A stretch of 24,745 bases of DNA, from the NCBI GenBank assembly GCA_049582065.1, contig JBAUTF010000118.1, forward strand, positions 1 through 24,745, in the 5' to 3' direction. The notes under the pieces were generated by a model, which worked only from the letters and a program-made list of their open reading frames with translations, did not search any database and was not told the origin of the DNA. The position numbers and the translations under genes were made by a program. This DNA is from DATKSS01 sp049582065. GTDB lineage: Bacteria; Chloroflexota; Dormibacteria; Dormibacterales; Dormibacteraceae. Positions 1 through 8,253 of the stretch are shown one piece after another (within the stretch, counting starts at the first letter, position 1; the number at the start of each line of letters is the position of its first letter).

Positions 1-1
1 C

Positions 2-148
2 CGCTCGATGTGGATCTTCCACCGCAAGCACTACGCGTCCGGCCTACCGGCCCCCGCCAACTGGCTGGTGTGGCTGGGCATCTGGAGCCGGTGGGCCGTG
101 CTCAGCCTGCGGTCCAAGTTGACGCGGGATCCGACGGTCTCGGCCTAG
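2..148 (+). CDS. Glycosyltransferase family 2, C-terminal fragment (5' end outside window)
   Basis: The frame is open from the left edge to a TAG at 146-148 and gives 48 residues beginning RSMWIFHRKHYASG and ending LTRDPTVSA. The SMWIFHRKHY segment, followed by a Trp-rich hydrophobic stretch and a basic tail, resembles the C-terminus of rhamnosyltransferase-like GT2 enzymes, which transfer sugars from nucleotide donors in surface glycan synthesis. The catalytic domain lies outside the window, so the family call rests on this tail alone. The gene converges on the HddC-like gene with only 7 bp between the two stop codons, leaving no room for a separate terminator. Its position beside a nucleotide-heptose operon fits a glycan assembly role, but that is inference. 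Confidence 0.6.
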   Translation, partial: RSMWIFHRKHYASGLPAPANWLVWLGIWSRWAVLSLRSKLTRDPTVSA

Positions 149-155
149 TTCCAGC

Positions 156-893
156 TCAGCCCGAGTCTCCCCCACCCGTTGCTCGTGACAGATAGGCCTC
201 CAGCTCCCGCAGGCCTTGGGGGGAGCCTGCCTCGTAGAAGCGCTCTTTGACCTCGAGGCCCGCCAGGTGACTCTCGAGGCTCAGCTCTTTCATGACGCCG
301 GCCAGGTCCGCGATGCTTCCTGACTCGATCCGGTTTGCGATCACGTCGCGCGTGAGGACCGAGAGCCCGTAGTCGATGCAGCGCATTTCGGATTGCCGTT
401 CTTGGGGGCGGCTCTTGTCGTAGAGGACCACCTTGCCTTCCGCGTAGATCGCGTTGCTGGTGTCCCAGCGCCCCTCGTTGCGCAGCACCGTCATGAGCGC
501 CGGCTGTTTGCTGTCGCGCCAGGCTGCTTCGACCTCCTTCATCGAGACCGGCAGGTAGGAGTCTCCGTACAGGACGAAGAATGCTTCCTCGAGCGCACCT
601 TCGTCGAAGGCGCGGCGAAGCGCGCCGCCTGTCCCCAGCAGGCGCTCGCCCTCGTCCACCCATGCCACGTTCAATCCGAAGCGCGATCCGTCGCCCACGT
701 GGGCGCGCAGCATCTCGCCGCGGTAGCCCACGCTGTAGGTCACACGCCCAATGCCCTGGGCGGCGAGACGCTCCAGCTGCCAGTCCGCAAACGGCCGGCC
801 GAGCACCGGAATGAGCGCTTTGGGCAGCACCTCGGTCGCGGGCCGCATCCGGGTGCCGAGACCACCGGCAAGGACCACGCACTGCAAGGTCAT
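156..893 (-). CDS. hddC: Sugar-phosphate nucleotidyltransferase, HddC-like (GDP-heptose synthesis)
   Basis: A 245-residue protein that opens MTLQCVVLAGGLGTRMRPAT, the NTP-transferase signature, followed by PKALIPVLGRPF. A further metal-site-like motif VLYGDSYL lies near residue 110. Length and motifs fit the family of D-glycero-alpha-D-manno-heptose-1-phosphate guanylyltransferases and related glucose-1-phosphate nucleotidylyltransferases. Substrate specificity cannot be read from sequence; HddC is chosen because HddA-, GmhA- and GmhB-like genes sit in the same operon. The ATG at 893 is preferred because it begins directly before the conserved motif and lies 11 bp after the stop of the preceding gene. 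A longer frame back to 986 would overlap that gene by more than 80 bp and has no family-like residues. It is the last gene of the block. Confidence 0.82.
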   Translation of the reverse strand: MTLQCVVLAGGLGTRMRPATEVLPKALIPVLGRPFADWQLERLAAQGIGRVTYSVGYRGEMLRAHVGDGSRFGLNVAWVDEGERLLGTGGALRRAFDEGALEEAFFVLYGDSYLPVSMKEVEAAWRDSKQPALMTVLRNEGRWDTSNAIYAEGKVVLYDKSRPQERQSEMRCIDYGLSVLTRDVIANRIESGSIADLAGVMKELSLESHLAGLEVKERFYEAGSPQGLRELEAYLSRATGGGDSG

Positions 894-904
894 TCCGTTA
901 CGGA

Positions 905-3900
905 TCAGGGGAGCAGTCGGATGGCAGCTATGGTCTGGGTCTGGCCGTGGCTCAGGATGAGCTGGGACGATTGGTAACCATGCCATTGGGCGCAGCTCCC
1001 GACATAGACCCGGAAAGAGCTGGATGAGCTGGGCAGGGTGCGGAAGATGATCTGGTGGCCCGGATCACCCGTCTGCACGTCAGAGACCGTCCATTGATCC
1101 TGAGCAAACTTCGTCGAAGTATCGATCTCCATCCAGCGATAGTCAGACCAGGCCGTCCCCGGAGGCAGGGAGAGGTCGACCTGGTGGCTGGGAATTGCGA
1201 CGTCGACCGTGCCTGTCACCTCCCCGGGACGCACGGGCACCGATGTGCCGTCCTGGAGCGTGATCTGGGTCAAGGCAGTGCCGGCTCCGCCGGGCGATCC
1301 GCGAAGTTCCGAGGCCACGCCATTTGCGGAGATGCCGAACACCCTGATCGAGCTCATTCCAGCCGGACTCGACAGCAGTTGGTCGGGTACGACGCTCGTG
1401 AGCCGGTACCCGCTGGTGGCGAACCCAGGAACCTTCGACGCCGCCGCCACGTCCGGTCTGTCGATGCTTGGCGTCACCTGTCCCACCGCTGTGCCTCCAA
1501 CCGTGGCGACAACCCGGCCGGCCGGCAGGCCTGTGGCCGGATCGCCGGCCCAGCCCTCCAACGTGATGCTGGCATTCGGCTCATTCGTGGTGCTCAGAGT
1601 CACAGGCGTCGCCTGATGCACCGGAGGTGGCGGAGATATGGACAGGAAGTTCGGAGCGTATCCCCAATCGCAGGCAAACCCCATGAAGGGGAGGTCATCC
1701 GTGAGAGCCGGGTCCTGCAGAGAAAGCGCCTTCGCCGACGCTGGTGAAAGGTTGGCGGACGTCAATGCGTAAATGATCTGTGTGTGCGTGCTGAGCAGCG
1801 GGGTGTAATTGTCCAGGATGTACTGGCTCACGTCGTAGTGACGCACCATATTCGGAATGTCGTCCCAAGCCAGGAGTCCGTAGCGCTGGGTGCTGAACAC
1901 GACCAGCTTGGGTGGATCTCGTTTGAGCTCGGCGATCAGATCCTTTTGCGCAAGCTCCGGGATCGCAATCGTCATGTGGTAGTAACGAGTGTGCGGAGTC
2001 TGACCGAGCACGTAATAGATGAGCGCGGGCTCGTTGGAAAAATCGAAGACCCAGTCATGCGGGCCCAGATACGCCTTGAAGACCGTGGCGAGGTCGGCCA
2101 CCGTTGCCGTGTCGACGCCGTTCCCCGACCCATACCCGACCGTCGCCAGCTGAGGCGGGGTCGGAGCCTCTTGATGGTAGCGACCAGGCGCCGCCATCAA
2201 CCACGTTGGCAGCGGCGCAACCGTGTGCAGAGTGTTGGTGGTCATCATCGACGCGATCGCGCTCAGGAGCAGCGCAAGCGCCACCGGCTGCCGCCCAACG
2301 ACAACACCAACGCGTCCCCAAAGACGTTGGCGCGTCAGCCAGCTGTCGGCGAACATGCAGGCGCGGTAGATCAGGTAGGCGATCAGGGGATACGTCACGT
2401 CCAACACCTGAGTGACGTGACCGAGGTCGGCCCGATCGATGAACTTGGTGTAGTACGGCAATACGAAGAGGGCTGAGGCTGCGACAACCCAATCCCGCGT
2501 GTCCAGCCGGCGGCGCTGGATCACGGCGGCCGCGTAGTAGAGGAATCCGAGCACCAGTGCGGCAGGCGTGGCGAACACCAAGAAAGGAAAGAGCGGGCCG
2601 TTTGTCAGCAAGCCGAGCGGCACCCCACCGGTCAGCTCGTGGCCAGGGGCGAAAACCGCGTAATAGAAGAAGAAGTCACCCAACGCGCGCTGGCTGATCA
2701 GGTAGAGGCAGAAGACTCCAAATGACGCGACTCCCCCAACTGTCAGCCACAGGGTCTGCGCGAAGACGACCGGCAGCTTGGCGCCCTTGGGGCGGTGGTA
2801 AAGGTCATGGAGGATCACCACAAGCCCGCAGCCGAACACGCAGTAAGCCGTTTCGGGGACGAGAATGGCTTGAACGACCAGGCAGATTGCCAGCAGGACG
2901 GTGAGCCACCACCTGCGGCGCTGAAGCGCAACGCCCAGCAGGACCAGGATCAGCGGCCAAAAGATGAAGCGACCGTCGTAGAACGGCGCGAGCTGGCCGA
3001 CGGCGATGAGCGCGAAGAATGCCAGCACGATGGCCCAGCTACGTTCGCAGAGCCATGTCAGGAGGACAAACAGAGAAACCCACGCGAGCGGGTCGAGTAG
3101 CATCACACGGCCGGCCTCCAATCCCCAGCGGCTGTTTTGCAGGAGCCGCATGTCGATCAAAGGCGCAAAGCCATCCTGAAACAGGCCGTGCGTCGAGAGT
3201 AGGTCCCGCCAGTAGAACGATCCCGAGCCTATCAAGCGCGCCGCCACGAGCCATTCGCCCTCGTGGAACATGTCGAAGAGACCTGGGTTGGCGATCAGCT
3301 GGCTGAGCAGAATGAAGAGTGCGAGAGGAGCTGTCAGGTACAGCAGGGTCATCCGCTCGAGCGTGCGAATTGCGACATCGCTCATCGCGCGAGACATGCG
3401 AATCCAGAGCCACACCACTACGACGCCAGTGACCGCGACCGCGAGCCACCATGGCAGCCACGCGTAGTGGTGGACCGAGCCGTCCGATGCGACAGTGACT
3501 GTCTGAGCGGCAGACACGCCGAACAGGCCTAGAAAGGTCAGAGGCGAGGCCAGAGTGTTGATCTGGGCAGTGATCGCGGTGGGGCTGCGGTGCACGCCAA
3601 GCCATCGCTGAGCCGTCAAACCAGCAGCGCTCACCAGGGCCGCATAAGCCGCGGTGACAGCAATCAGCGTGACCCAGAAGGACCCGCCCGACAAATTAGC
3701 GACGATTGCGGCCTCAAGCGCGAAGACGGCGCCGACGGCCAGCAAGCGAGAGGTCGCAGCAGCAGTCACATGCCCTTCGTCGGTGGGCGGTTCGACCGCG
3801 GCTGCCCTGGACGCTACGGCGCCGGTCAAACCCAGGCGCTTGGCCAGCAGCAACTGAGCCAGATACAGGATGAGTGCCACGATCGGGAAGATGACGACCG

Positions 3901-4129
3901 CGATCAAGTAGTAGTCGACGTAGCGCTCAATGTTGAAGTTGGCGTAGGTCGGGTAGCCGACGATGTCCGTCGAAACCTTCAGTACACGCGAAACTCCACG
4001 CAGGAGCACGAGCGCGAGACCACCGGCGAGGGTCACAGCGACGATTAACCCGATCGCGGGAGACCACCGAAACCTCATCCCGGCGGTCGTCGTACGGGAG
4101 TCCGCGACCGACTTGTTCGATGTGGTCAT
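905..4129 (-). CDS. Large GT-C-like polytopic membrane glycosyltransferase with C-terminal beta-sandwich region
   Basis: A 1074-residue protein. Residues about 20-670 contain many hydrophobic helices (for example LIVAVTLAGGLALVLL and YYLIAVVIFPIVALILYLAQ). A loop reading DMFHEGEWLVAARLIG, then FYWRDLLSTHG, matches the acidic first-loop pattern of GT-C enzymes such as family 39-like mannosyl/arabinosyl transferases, which use lipid-linked sugars outside the membrane. The last 400 residues are soluble. One part (around LEGWAGDP, then SIDRPDVA and GFATSGY) looks like an extracellular beta-sandwich module. The ATG at 4129 (MTTSNKS) is preferred over an upstream TTG at 4141. The gene follows hddA after a 79-bp gap, the widest inside the block, so it could have extra regulation. 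Donor and acceptor are unknown. A paralogous gene lies at 15495-17693. Confidence 0.72.
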   Translation of the reverse strand: MTTSNKSVADSRTTTAGMRFRWSPAIGLIVAVTLAGGLALVLLRGVSRVLKVSTDIVGYPTYANFNIERYVDYYLIAVVIFPIVALILYLAQLLLAKRLGLTGAVASRAAAVEPPTDEGHVTAAATSRLLAVGAVFALEAAIVANLSGGSFWVTLIAVTAAYAALVSAAGLTAQRWLGVHRSPTAITAQINTLASPLTFLGLFGVSAAQTVTVASDGSVHHYAWLPWWLAVAVTGVVVVWLWIRMSRAMSDVAIRTLERMTLLYLTAPLALFILLSQLIANPGLFDMFHEGEWLVAARLIGSGSFYWRDLLSTHGLFQDGFAPLIDMRLLQNSRWGLEAGRVMLLDPLAWVSLFVLLTWLCERSWAIVLAFFALIAVGQLAPFYDGRFIFWPLILVLLGVALQRRRWWLTVLLAICLVVQAILVPETAYCVFGCGLVVILHDLYHRPKGAKLPVVFAQTLWLTVGGVASFGVFCLYLISQRALGDFFFYYAVFAPGHELTGGVPLGLLTNGPLFPFLVFATPAALVLGFLYYAAAVIQRRRLDTRDWVVAASALFVLPYYTKFIDRADLGHVTQVLDVTYPLIAYLIYRACMFADSWLTRQRLWGRVGVVVGRQPVALALLLSAIASMMTTNTLHTVAPLPTWLMAAPGRYHQEAPTPPQLATVGYGSGNGVDTATVADLATVFKAYLGPHDWVFDFSNEPALIYYVLGQTPHTRYYHMTIAIPELAQKDLIAELKRDPPKLVVFSTQRYGLLAWDDIPNMVRHYDVSQYILDNYTPLLSTHTQIIYALTSANLSPASAKALSLQDPALTDDLPFMGFACDWGYAPNFLSISPPPPVHQATPVTLSTTNEPNASITLEGWAGDPATGLPAGRVVATVGGTAVGQVTPSIDRPDVAAASKVPGFATSGYRLTSVVPDQLLSSPAGMSSIRVFGISANGVASELRGSPGGAGTALTQITLQDGTSVPVRPGEVTGTVDVAIPSHQVDLSLPPGTAWSDYRWMEIDTSTKFAQDQWTVSDVQTGDPGHQIIFRTLPSSSSSFRVYVGSCAQWHGYQSSQLILSHGQTQTIAAIRLLP

Positions 4130-4208
4130 CTCTGAGCGCAACCGCCGGTGGCAGCCACGCGTGCCCCCGCCGCCATCGGCATCTTCGATGCGGCCCCTTG
4201 AGTCACGC

Positions 4209-5189
4209 TCAGTCGCGGACGATCACCGTCGACCCATCGTGGTCGAACGTGAAGCGAAGCTCAGCCAGCCCCTCGCGGGCCATCGCCGCGCGGAGAGCCT
4301 TCGGCTCCGAGGCATAGAACATCAGAAAGCCACCGGCGCCTGCGCCTACCAGCTTGCCTCCGAGGGCCCCGTTGGCCCGACCCGTGGCATACCAGCGGTC
4401 GATGTCGCTGGTGGACATGCCGGTGGTACGCCCTCGCTTTTTTTCCCAGTGCTCGTGCATGAGCGCGGCGAATCCGTGTGTATCCCCGTCTTCGAGAACT
4501 TCGCGCACCTTGCGACCTATCTCAGCGATGGCGTGGAGGTTGTCGAGCATCGCGGGGTCTTTCTGCTCTGAGCGCACCTTCTGGTCCTCGAGCATCGACT
4601 CGGCATCTCGTGAGTAACCGGTGAAGAACAGCAGCAGGCGCTCCTCGAGATCGTGCAGGGTCTGATTGCTGATCCGAAGCGGTGAGACTCGCACCTCGCC
4701 GTCCTGGCAGAACTCCAGGCACGTCAGGCCGCCGAATGCCGCGATGTACTGGTCCTGCTTTCCGACGGCACGGGCCAGGTGGTCGATCTCGATCGTGCAC
4801 GCCTCTTCCGCAAGGGTCCCGGTGACGATGTGCTCGCGCTTGAACGCGTAGATGGCCTTGAGCAGCCCGACCGTGAACGTGCCTGACGATCCCAGGCCGG
4901 TGCCGGCCGGAATGTCGGCCAGGCTCACGATCTCGAGATACGGCCCGACCGGGTGCATGGTGAGCGCCTCGCGCACGATCGGGTGCTTGATGTCCGCCAC
5001 CTCGCTGACGCGCTCCAGCTCCGAATACTTGAGCAGGTAGTCGTTCGCGAACGTTCGGTTGATCCCGATGTAGACGTACTTGTTGATCGCAGCGGAGATG
5101 ACGATGCCGCCGAACTGCCGGTAGTAGCTGGGCAGGTCGGTCCCGCCGCCACCGAGGCTGATGCGCAGCGGCGTCCTCGTGATCAGCAT
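4209..5189 (-). CDS. hddA: GHMP-family D-glycero-alpha-D-manno-heptose-7-phosphate kinase
   Basis: A 326-residue cytoplasmic kinase. It starts MLITRTPLRISLGGGGTDLP, the typical N-terminus of HddA-like GHMP kinases. It carries the ATP-binding motif PAGTGLGSSGTFTVG at about residues 94-108 and the C-terminal glycine-rich motif KLVGAGAGGFLMF near residue 285. In the known pathway HddA phosphorylates D-glycero-D-manno-heptose 7-phosphate at C1 to the alpha-1,7-bisphosphate, the substrate of GmhB. The presence of GmhA-, GmhB- and HddC-like genes in the same block supports this assignment over the related mevalonate or fucose kinases. The ATG at 5189 lies 16 bp after the methyltransferase stop and is preceded by a weak AGGG. 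Confidence 0.87.
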   Translation of the reverse strand: MLITRTPLRISLGGGGTDLPSYYRQFGGIVISAAINKYVYIGINRTFANDYLLKYSELERVSEVADIKHPIVREALTMHPVGPYLEIVSLADIPAGTGLGSSGTFTVGLLKAIYAFKREHIVTGTLAEEACTIEIDHLARAVGKQDQYIAAFGGLTCLEFCQDGEVRVSPLRISNQTLHDLEERLLLFFTGYSRDAESMLEDQKVRSEQKDPAMLDNLHAIAEIGRKVREVLEDGDTHGFAALMHEHWEKKRGRTTGMSTSDIDRWYATGRANGALGGKLVGAGAGGFLMFYASEPKALRAAMAREGLAELRFTFDHDGSTVIVRD

Positions 5190-5205
5190 GGCCCTATACC
5201 CGCGT

Positions 5206-5988
5206 TCACGACCCGACCTTGCGGCCAGGCGTGGTCGCCACGGCCACGGTCTGCCAACCCCACCTGGTCTGCACGGTACCCAGCGCGAAGAGGCCGCGGA
5301 AGGCAGCCATCGCCACCCTCGCGGCTGTCGCGCTCAAGCCCTTGTTGGCCGATGAGACTTCGCTAGCCAGCCGCTTCCCACGCTGGATGACCAGCAACCT
5401 GTACAGGTTGAACTGAGGGAACCCGGCGCCGGTCGCCCTCTCCAGCTCGTAGCCGGCGCTGGTGAGCACCTTCTTAAGGTCGTCGGGGGAGAAATGGCGT
5501 CGGTGCCCGATGTGATGGTCGAAGGCGGACATCGGACCGCCGGGCACCGTGACTACGACCCTGCAGCCCGGGGCCAAGTATGCGGCGGCGTTGCGCATGA
5601 GCGTGACGGGGTCGTCGACGTGCTCCAGAACCTCGGAGCACACGGCGTGCGTCGCCCAGCCGGCCATGTCCTCGGCCGGCTTGGCGTCCTCAAGCAGGTC
5701 GCGGGCGAAAAAGCGCGCGCTCGGCACCTTCTTGGCGGCAATGTCGATCCCCCACTGGCTGTAGTCCGTCCCGCACAGCTCCGCGTTTGGATGCGCCCTG
5801 TGCAGGTCGGCGATAAGGTCGCCCTGCCCGCATCCGACGTCCAGTACGCGTGCCGGACCGTCTCCCAGCTGCAGGAGCCGCAGGATCAGGTGGCGCCGGA
5901 ACCGTTGGGCGGGATTGCTCGCCGCGGCATCGGCGTATTCGTCCCAATGCTTGTCCCAGTCGTCATGCGAGATCGCGGCCAGGTTCAC
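5206..5988 (-). CDS. Class I SAM-dependent methyltransferase (glycan-cluster)
   Basis: A 260-residue methyltransferase. SAM-binding motif I, RVLDVGCGQGDL, lies near residue 47. The acidic motif ELCGTDYSQWGID and the post-I motif AVCSEVLEHVDDP follow, then a segment FDHHIGHRRHFSPDDLKK typical of Methyltransf_11/12 enzymes in polysaccharide loci. The start is a GTG whose last two bases, with the next A, form the stop of the transaldolase (GTGA), which implies translational coupling. The probable role is O- or C-methylation of a sugar or glycan, but the acceptor cannot be told. The C-terminal 60 residues are basic and moderately hydrophobic, which may bring it close to the membrane. Confidence 0.8.
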   Translation of the reverse strand: MNLAAISHDDWDKHWDEYADAAASNPAQRFRRHLILRLLQLGDGPARVLDVGCGQGDLIADLHRAHPNAELCGTDYSQWGIDIAAKKVPSARFFARDLLEDAKPAEDMAGWATHAVCSEVLEHVDDPVTLMRNAAAYLAPGCRVVVTVPGGPMSAFDHHIGHRRHFSPDDLKKVLTSAGYELERATGAGFPQFNLYRLLVIQRGKRLASEVSSANKGLSATAARVAMAAFRGLFALGTVQTRWGWQTVAVATTPGRKVGS

Positions 5989-6701
5989 AGGGCGAAGCCG
6001 GCCGTCTGCGCGTCGCGATGAAACATCCGCACGGTGTCGAGCGAATAGTCGGCCAGGTCGCGCCCGAGGATCGGCAGCTTCTTCAAGAGGTCATGCGTGA
6101 CGGTGACTATGTGGCAGCCGATCGCGTCGGCCTGCACGATATTGAGGAGCTCCCGCGGGCTGGCCCACAGCAGCTCGAGATTGCGATGGGGTCGCATCAC
6201 GTCCAGTGCTTCGCACATGAGCGGAATGGGGTCCACGCCCGTGTCGGCGACGCGGCCGGCAAACACCGAAATGATGCACTCAGGGCCCCCGGCGAGGGCC
6301 TCAGACGACCTGCGCACCTGGTCGACGGTCAGCATCCCTGTGATGTTGAGGCGGATGCCGTCGCATGCCAGGCGCTTCATGACGGCCGCCGACGACTCTC
6401 CCCGGGTGTTGGTGACCGGGATCTTGACGAAGACGTTCTTGCCCCAGGTCGTGATCTTGCGAGCCTGCCGTTCCATCTCGTCCCATTCGTCAGCGAACAC
6501 CTCGAATGAGATGGGCGCCTCGGTCACCACCTGCAGCACGCGCCGCGCGAACGCCTCGTAATCGCTCACGCCCGCCGCGCGCATCAAGGTCGGGTTGGTC
6601 GTGTAGCCCTTGATCATCGGGTTCGCCGCGAGGTCGGCGATCCCTTTCTCGTCGGCTCCGTCCGCGAAGATCTTGATGCGGAGATCGTTCATCGATTTCA
6701 T
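5985..6701 (-). CDS. Short transaldolase (TAL/FSA family), likely sedoheptulose-7-phosphate supply
   Basis: A 238-residue TIM-barrel aldolase of the TAL/fructose-6-phosphate aldolase family. The signature GYTTNPTLM lies at residues 32-40 and the Schiff-base lysine is K93 in VFVKIPVTN. A later segment LNITGMLTVDQV matches the conserved region after the active site. The length fits the short decameric-type subfamily. The ATG at 6701 overlaps the TGA of the preceding gmhB-like gene as ATGA, and GGGAG lies 8 bases upstream, so this start is well supported. Within a heptose pathway the simplest role is making or balancing sedoheptulose 7-phosphate, the GmhA substrate; this is inference. A fructose-6-phosphate aldolase activity or action on a related ketose is possible. 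Confidence 0.85.
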   Translation of the reverse strand: MKSMNDLRIKIFADGADEKGIADLAANPMIKGYTTNPTLMRAAGVSDYEAFARRVLQVVTEAPISFEVFADEWDEMERQARKITTWGKNVFVKIPVTNTRGESSAAVMKRLACDGIRLNITGMLTVDQVRRSSEALAGGPECIISVFAGRVADTGVDPIPLMCEALDVMRPHRNLELLWASPRELLNIVQADAIGCHIVTVTHDLLKKLPILGRDLADYSLDTVRMFHRDAQTAGFAL

Positions 6702-7276
6702 GACTCTGTCTCCCGTTTGGTGGTTTTGAGGATCCACGGGACGGCCTCGTGGAGTGCTGCGACGACCAGGTCGGCATCGATGTCCGCGGTCCTCTCAGCG
6801 TAATCACGCTTGACCAGGACCACCGCGCATCCAGCGCGCTTTCCCGCCTCCACGTCGCGCCAGCGATCCCCAACCATCACGCTCTGTCCAAGATCTATGT
6901 TCCACGCCGCAGCTCCGTCGATCAGCAAGCCCGGAGCCGGCTTGCGGCATCCGCATTGATCATCGTCGTCGTGTGGGCAGACGCGCACGTCGTCCAGCGG
7001 CAGGCGCCGCCGCAATTCATTGTTGATGGCGTCGACAGCCTCCCACTTTTGCCGGCCGCGGGCAATGTCCGGCTGATTGGTCACCACCACCAGGAGCAGT
7101 CCGGCGGCGTGTAATCGTTCGCAGGCCTCGATCGTATCCGCTCGGATGATCAAGTCGCCGGCCGAGTCTGGAGGATGAGGGCGACCCTCGATCAAAACGG
7201 GCTCGTTCAGGACTCCATCACGATCCAGGAACACCGCGGAGCGGGCTGCCCCGTTCGGCGCCGGGCTCAAACCCAT
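6698..7276 (-). CDS. gmhB: D-glycero-D-manno-heptose-1,7-bisphosphate 7-phosphatase (HAD family)
   Basis: A 192-residue HAD phosphatase. The nucleophile motif FLDRDGVLNE lies at residues 16-25 (nucleophile D18, acid/base D20). VVTNQPDIARG is motif II. The zinc-binding loop CPHDDDDQCGCRKPAPG is diagnostic of GmhB and histidinol-phosphatase-type enzymes, and VGDRWRDVEAG is the last motif. GmhB removes the C7 phosphate of heptose bisphosphate, after HddA and before HddC. The ATG at 7276 overlaps the end of the epimerase gene by 10 bp. A longer reading frame upstream of it runs inside the epimerase gene and shows only shadow composition, so it was not used. Confidence 0.87.
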   Translation of the reverse strand: MGLSPAPNGAARSAVFLDRDGVLNEPVLIEGRPHPPDSAGDLIIRADTIEACERLHAAGLLLVVVTNQPDIARGRQKWEAVDAINNELRRRLPLDDVRVCPHDDDDQCGCRKPAPGLLIDGAAAWNIDLGQSVMVGDRWRDVEAGKRAGCAVVLVKRDYAERTADIDADLVVAALHEAVPWILKTTKRETES

Positions 7277-8253
7277 AAGCGTCCCGTGGCGGCGTCCGCG
7301 AGCATGCCCTGCATCGACGCTTTGAGCGCCTCTTTCGTGGTCATCTTGTTCCGCCACCCGAGCGATCTGATCCGCTCCGTGCTGAGCCGGACGATGGGGA
7401 CGTCCCCTGCCCATCCCCTGTCGCCTCCGGCGTACACGAACTCGGTGCCCCCTTCCGGAAGGCCCATGCATTCCACGGCAAGCTCGGCGATCTCCGTCAC
7501 GGTGATGTAATCAGCAGTAGCGACATTGTAGGTACGGAACCGAGCGGCGCCTGCGGTGTCCGCCGCCAGGAGGACTGCGTCAATCACGTCGCTGACATGG
7601 ATGTACGACTTGCTCTGCGTGCCGTCGCCGAGTATGCGCAGCCGGCCGGGGGACGATTCGAGCTGCCTGAGGAAGTCGAACCCGACTCCGTGGGTCTGGC
7701 GTTCGCCAACCACGTTGGCGAAGCGGTAGACGCATCCGCGGAGTCCGAACATGTGGGTGTACGCGGAGATGAGCGCTTCCCCGGCGAGCTTGCTCGCGCC
7801 GTAGGTCGAGATTGGAACAAGCGGTCCGTAATCCTCGTGCGCCTCCACCTGGCCAAGGTCGCCGTACACGCCGCTGCCGGAGGCGTAGAGGATCTGCTTG
7901 GTTCGCGTGATCCGCATCGCCTCGACGACGTTGTGCGTCAGGAACGTGCCCTGGTCGAAGTCGATCGCGGGCTCGGTGACCGCCCTCGCGATGTCCGGGT
8001 TCGATGCGAGGTGGATGACGGTGTCGTGGTCCTCCATCGCGGTGGACATCGCTCGGAGGTCCGTCGCGTCGCCGCGCACCACTCGCAGCCGAGGCACGTC
8101 GAGGTGCCGCTCGAGATGCCATTCACGCCCAGAGCTGAAGTTGTCGTAGACCGTGACGCGCGATACGTCCGATCGGGCCATCAGGCGGTCAACGAAATGA
8201 CCGCCGATGAAGCCCGCACCACCAACCAGGAAGTACGCCTGGGCCTCGGTCAC
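7267..8253 (-). CDS. NAD(P)-dependent sugar epimerase/dehydratase (extended SDR)
   Basis: A 328-residue extended short-chain dehydrogenase. The cofactor-binding motif VGGAGFIGGHF lies at residues 10-20, VYDNFSSG follows the second strand, HLASNPDIARAV fits the substrate loop, and the catalytic pair is Y151/K155 in TYGASK. The family acts on nucleotide-bound sugars as 4- or 3,5-epimerases, 4,6-dehydratases or 4-reductases. In this operon GDP-D-glycero-alpha-D-manno-heptose or a derivative is the likely substrate, but the reaction cannot be assigned. The GTG at 8253 overlaps the stop of the SIS gene as GTGA and starts MTEAQAYFLVGGAG. An in-frame GTG at 8283 is an alternative with a longer overlap. 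Confidence 0.83.
   Translation of the reverse strand: MTEAQAYFLVGGAGFIGGHFVDRLMARSDVSRVTVYDNFSSGREWHLERHLDVPRLRVVRGDATDLRAMSTAMEDHDTVIHLASNPDIARAVTEPAIDFDQGTFLTHNVVEAMRITRTKQILYASGSGVYGDLGQVEAHEDYGPLVPISTYGASKLAGEALISAYTHMFGLRGCVYRFANVVGERQTHGVGFDFLRQLESSPGRLRILGDGTQSKSYIHVSDVIDAVLLAADTAGAARFRTYNVATADYITVTEIAELAVECMGLPEGGTEFVYAGGDRGWAGDVPIVRLSTERIRSLGWRNKMTTKEALKASMQGMLADAATGRLWV

Noticed and set aside
145..882. Arg/Gly/Pro-rich open frame on the minus strand overlapping the HddC-like gene
   Set aside because: It is a shifted-frame shadow of the nucleotidyltransferase gene, with no domain motifs and highly skewed composition.
1055..1747. Long + strand open frame opposite the GT-C-like gene
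   Set aside because: It is antisense to a long gene with clear membrane segments, and its composition is typical of a GC-rich shadow frame.
4132..4212. CTGAGCG/CGCTCAG inverted repeat flanking the 79-bp gap between hddA and the GT-C-like gene
   Set aside because: The arms are short and more than 60 bp apart, with one arm overlapping a stop codon. This is likely chance in GC-rich DNA.
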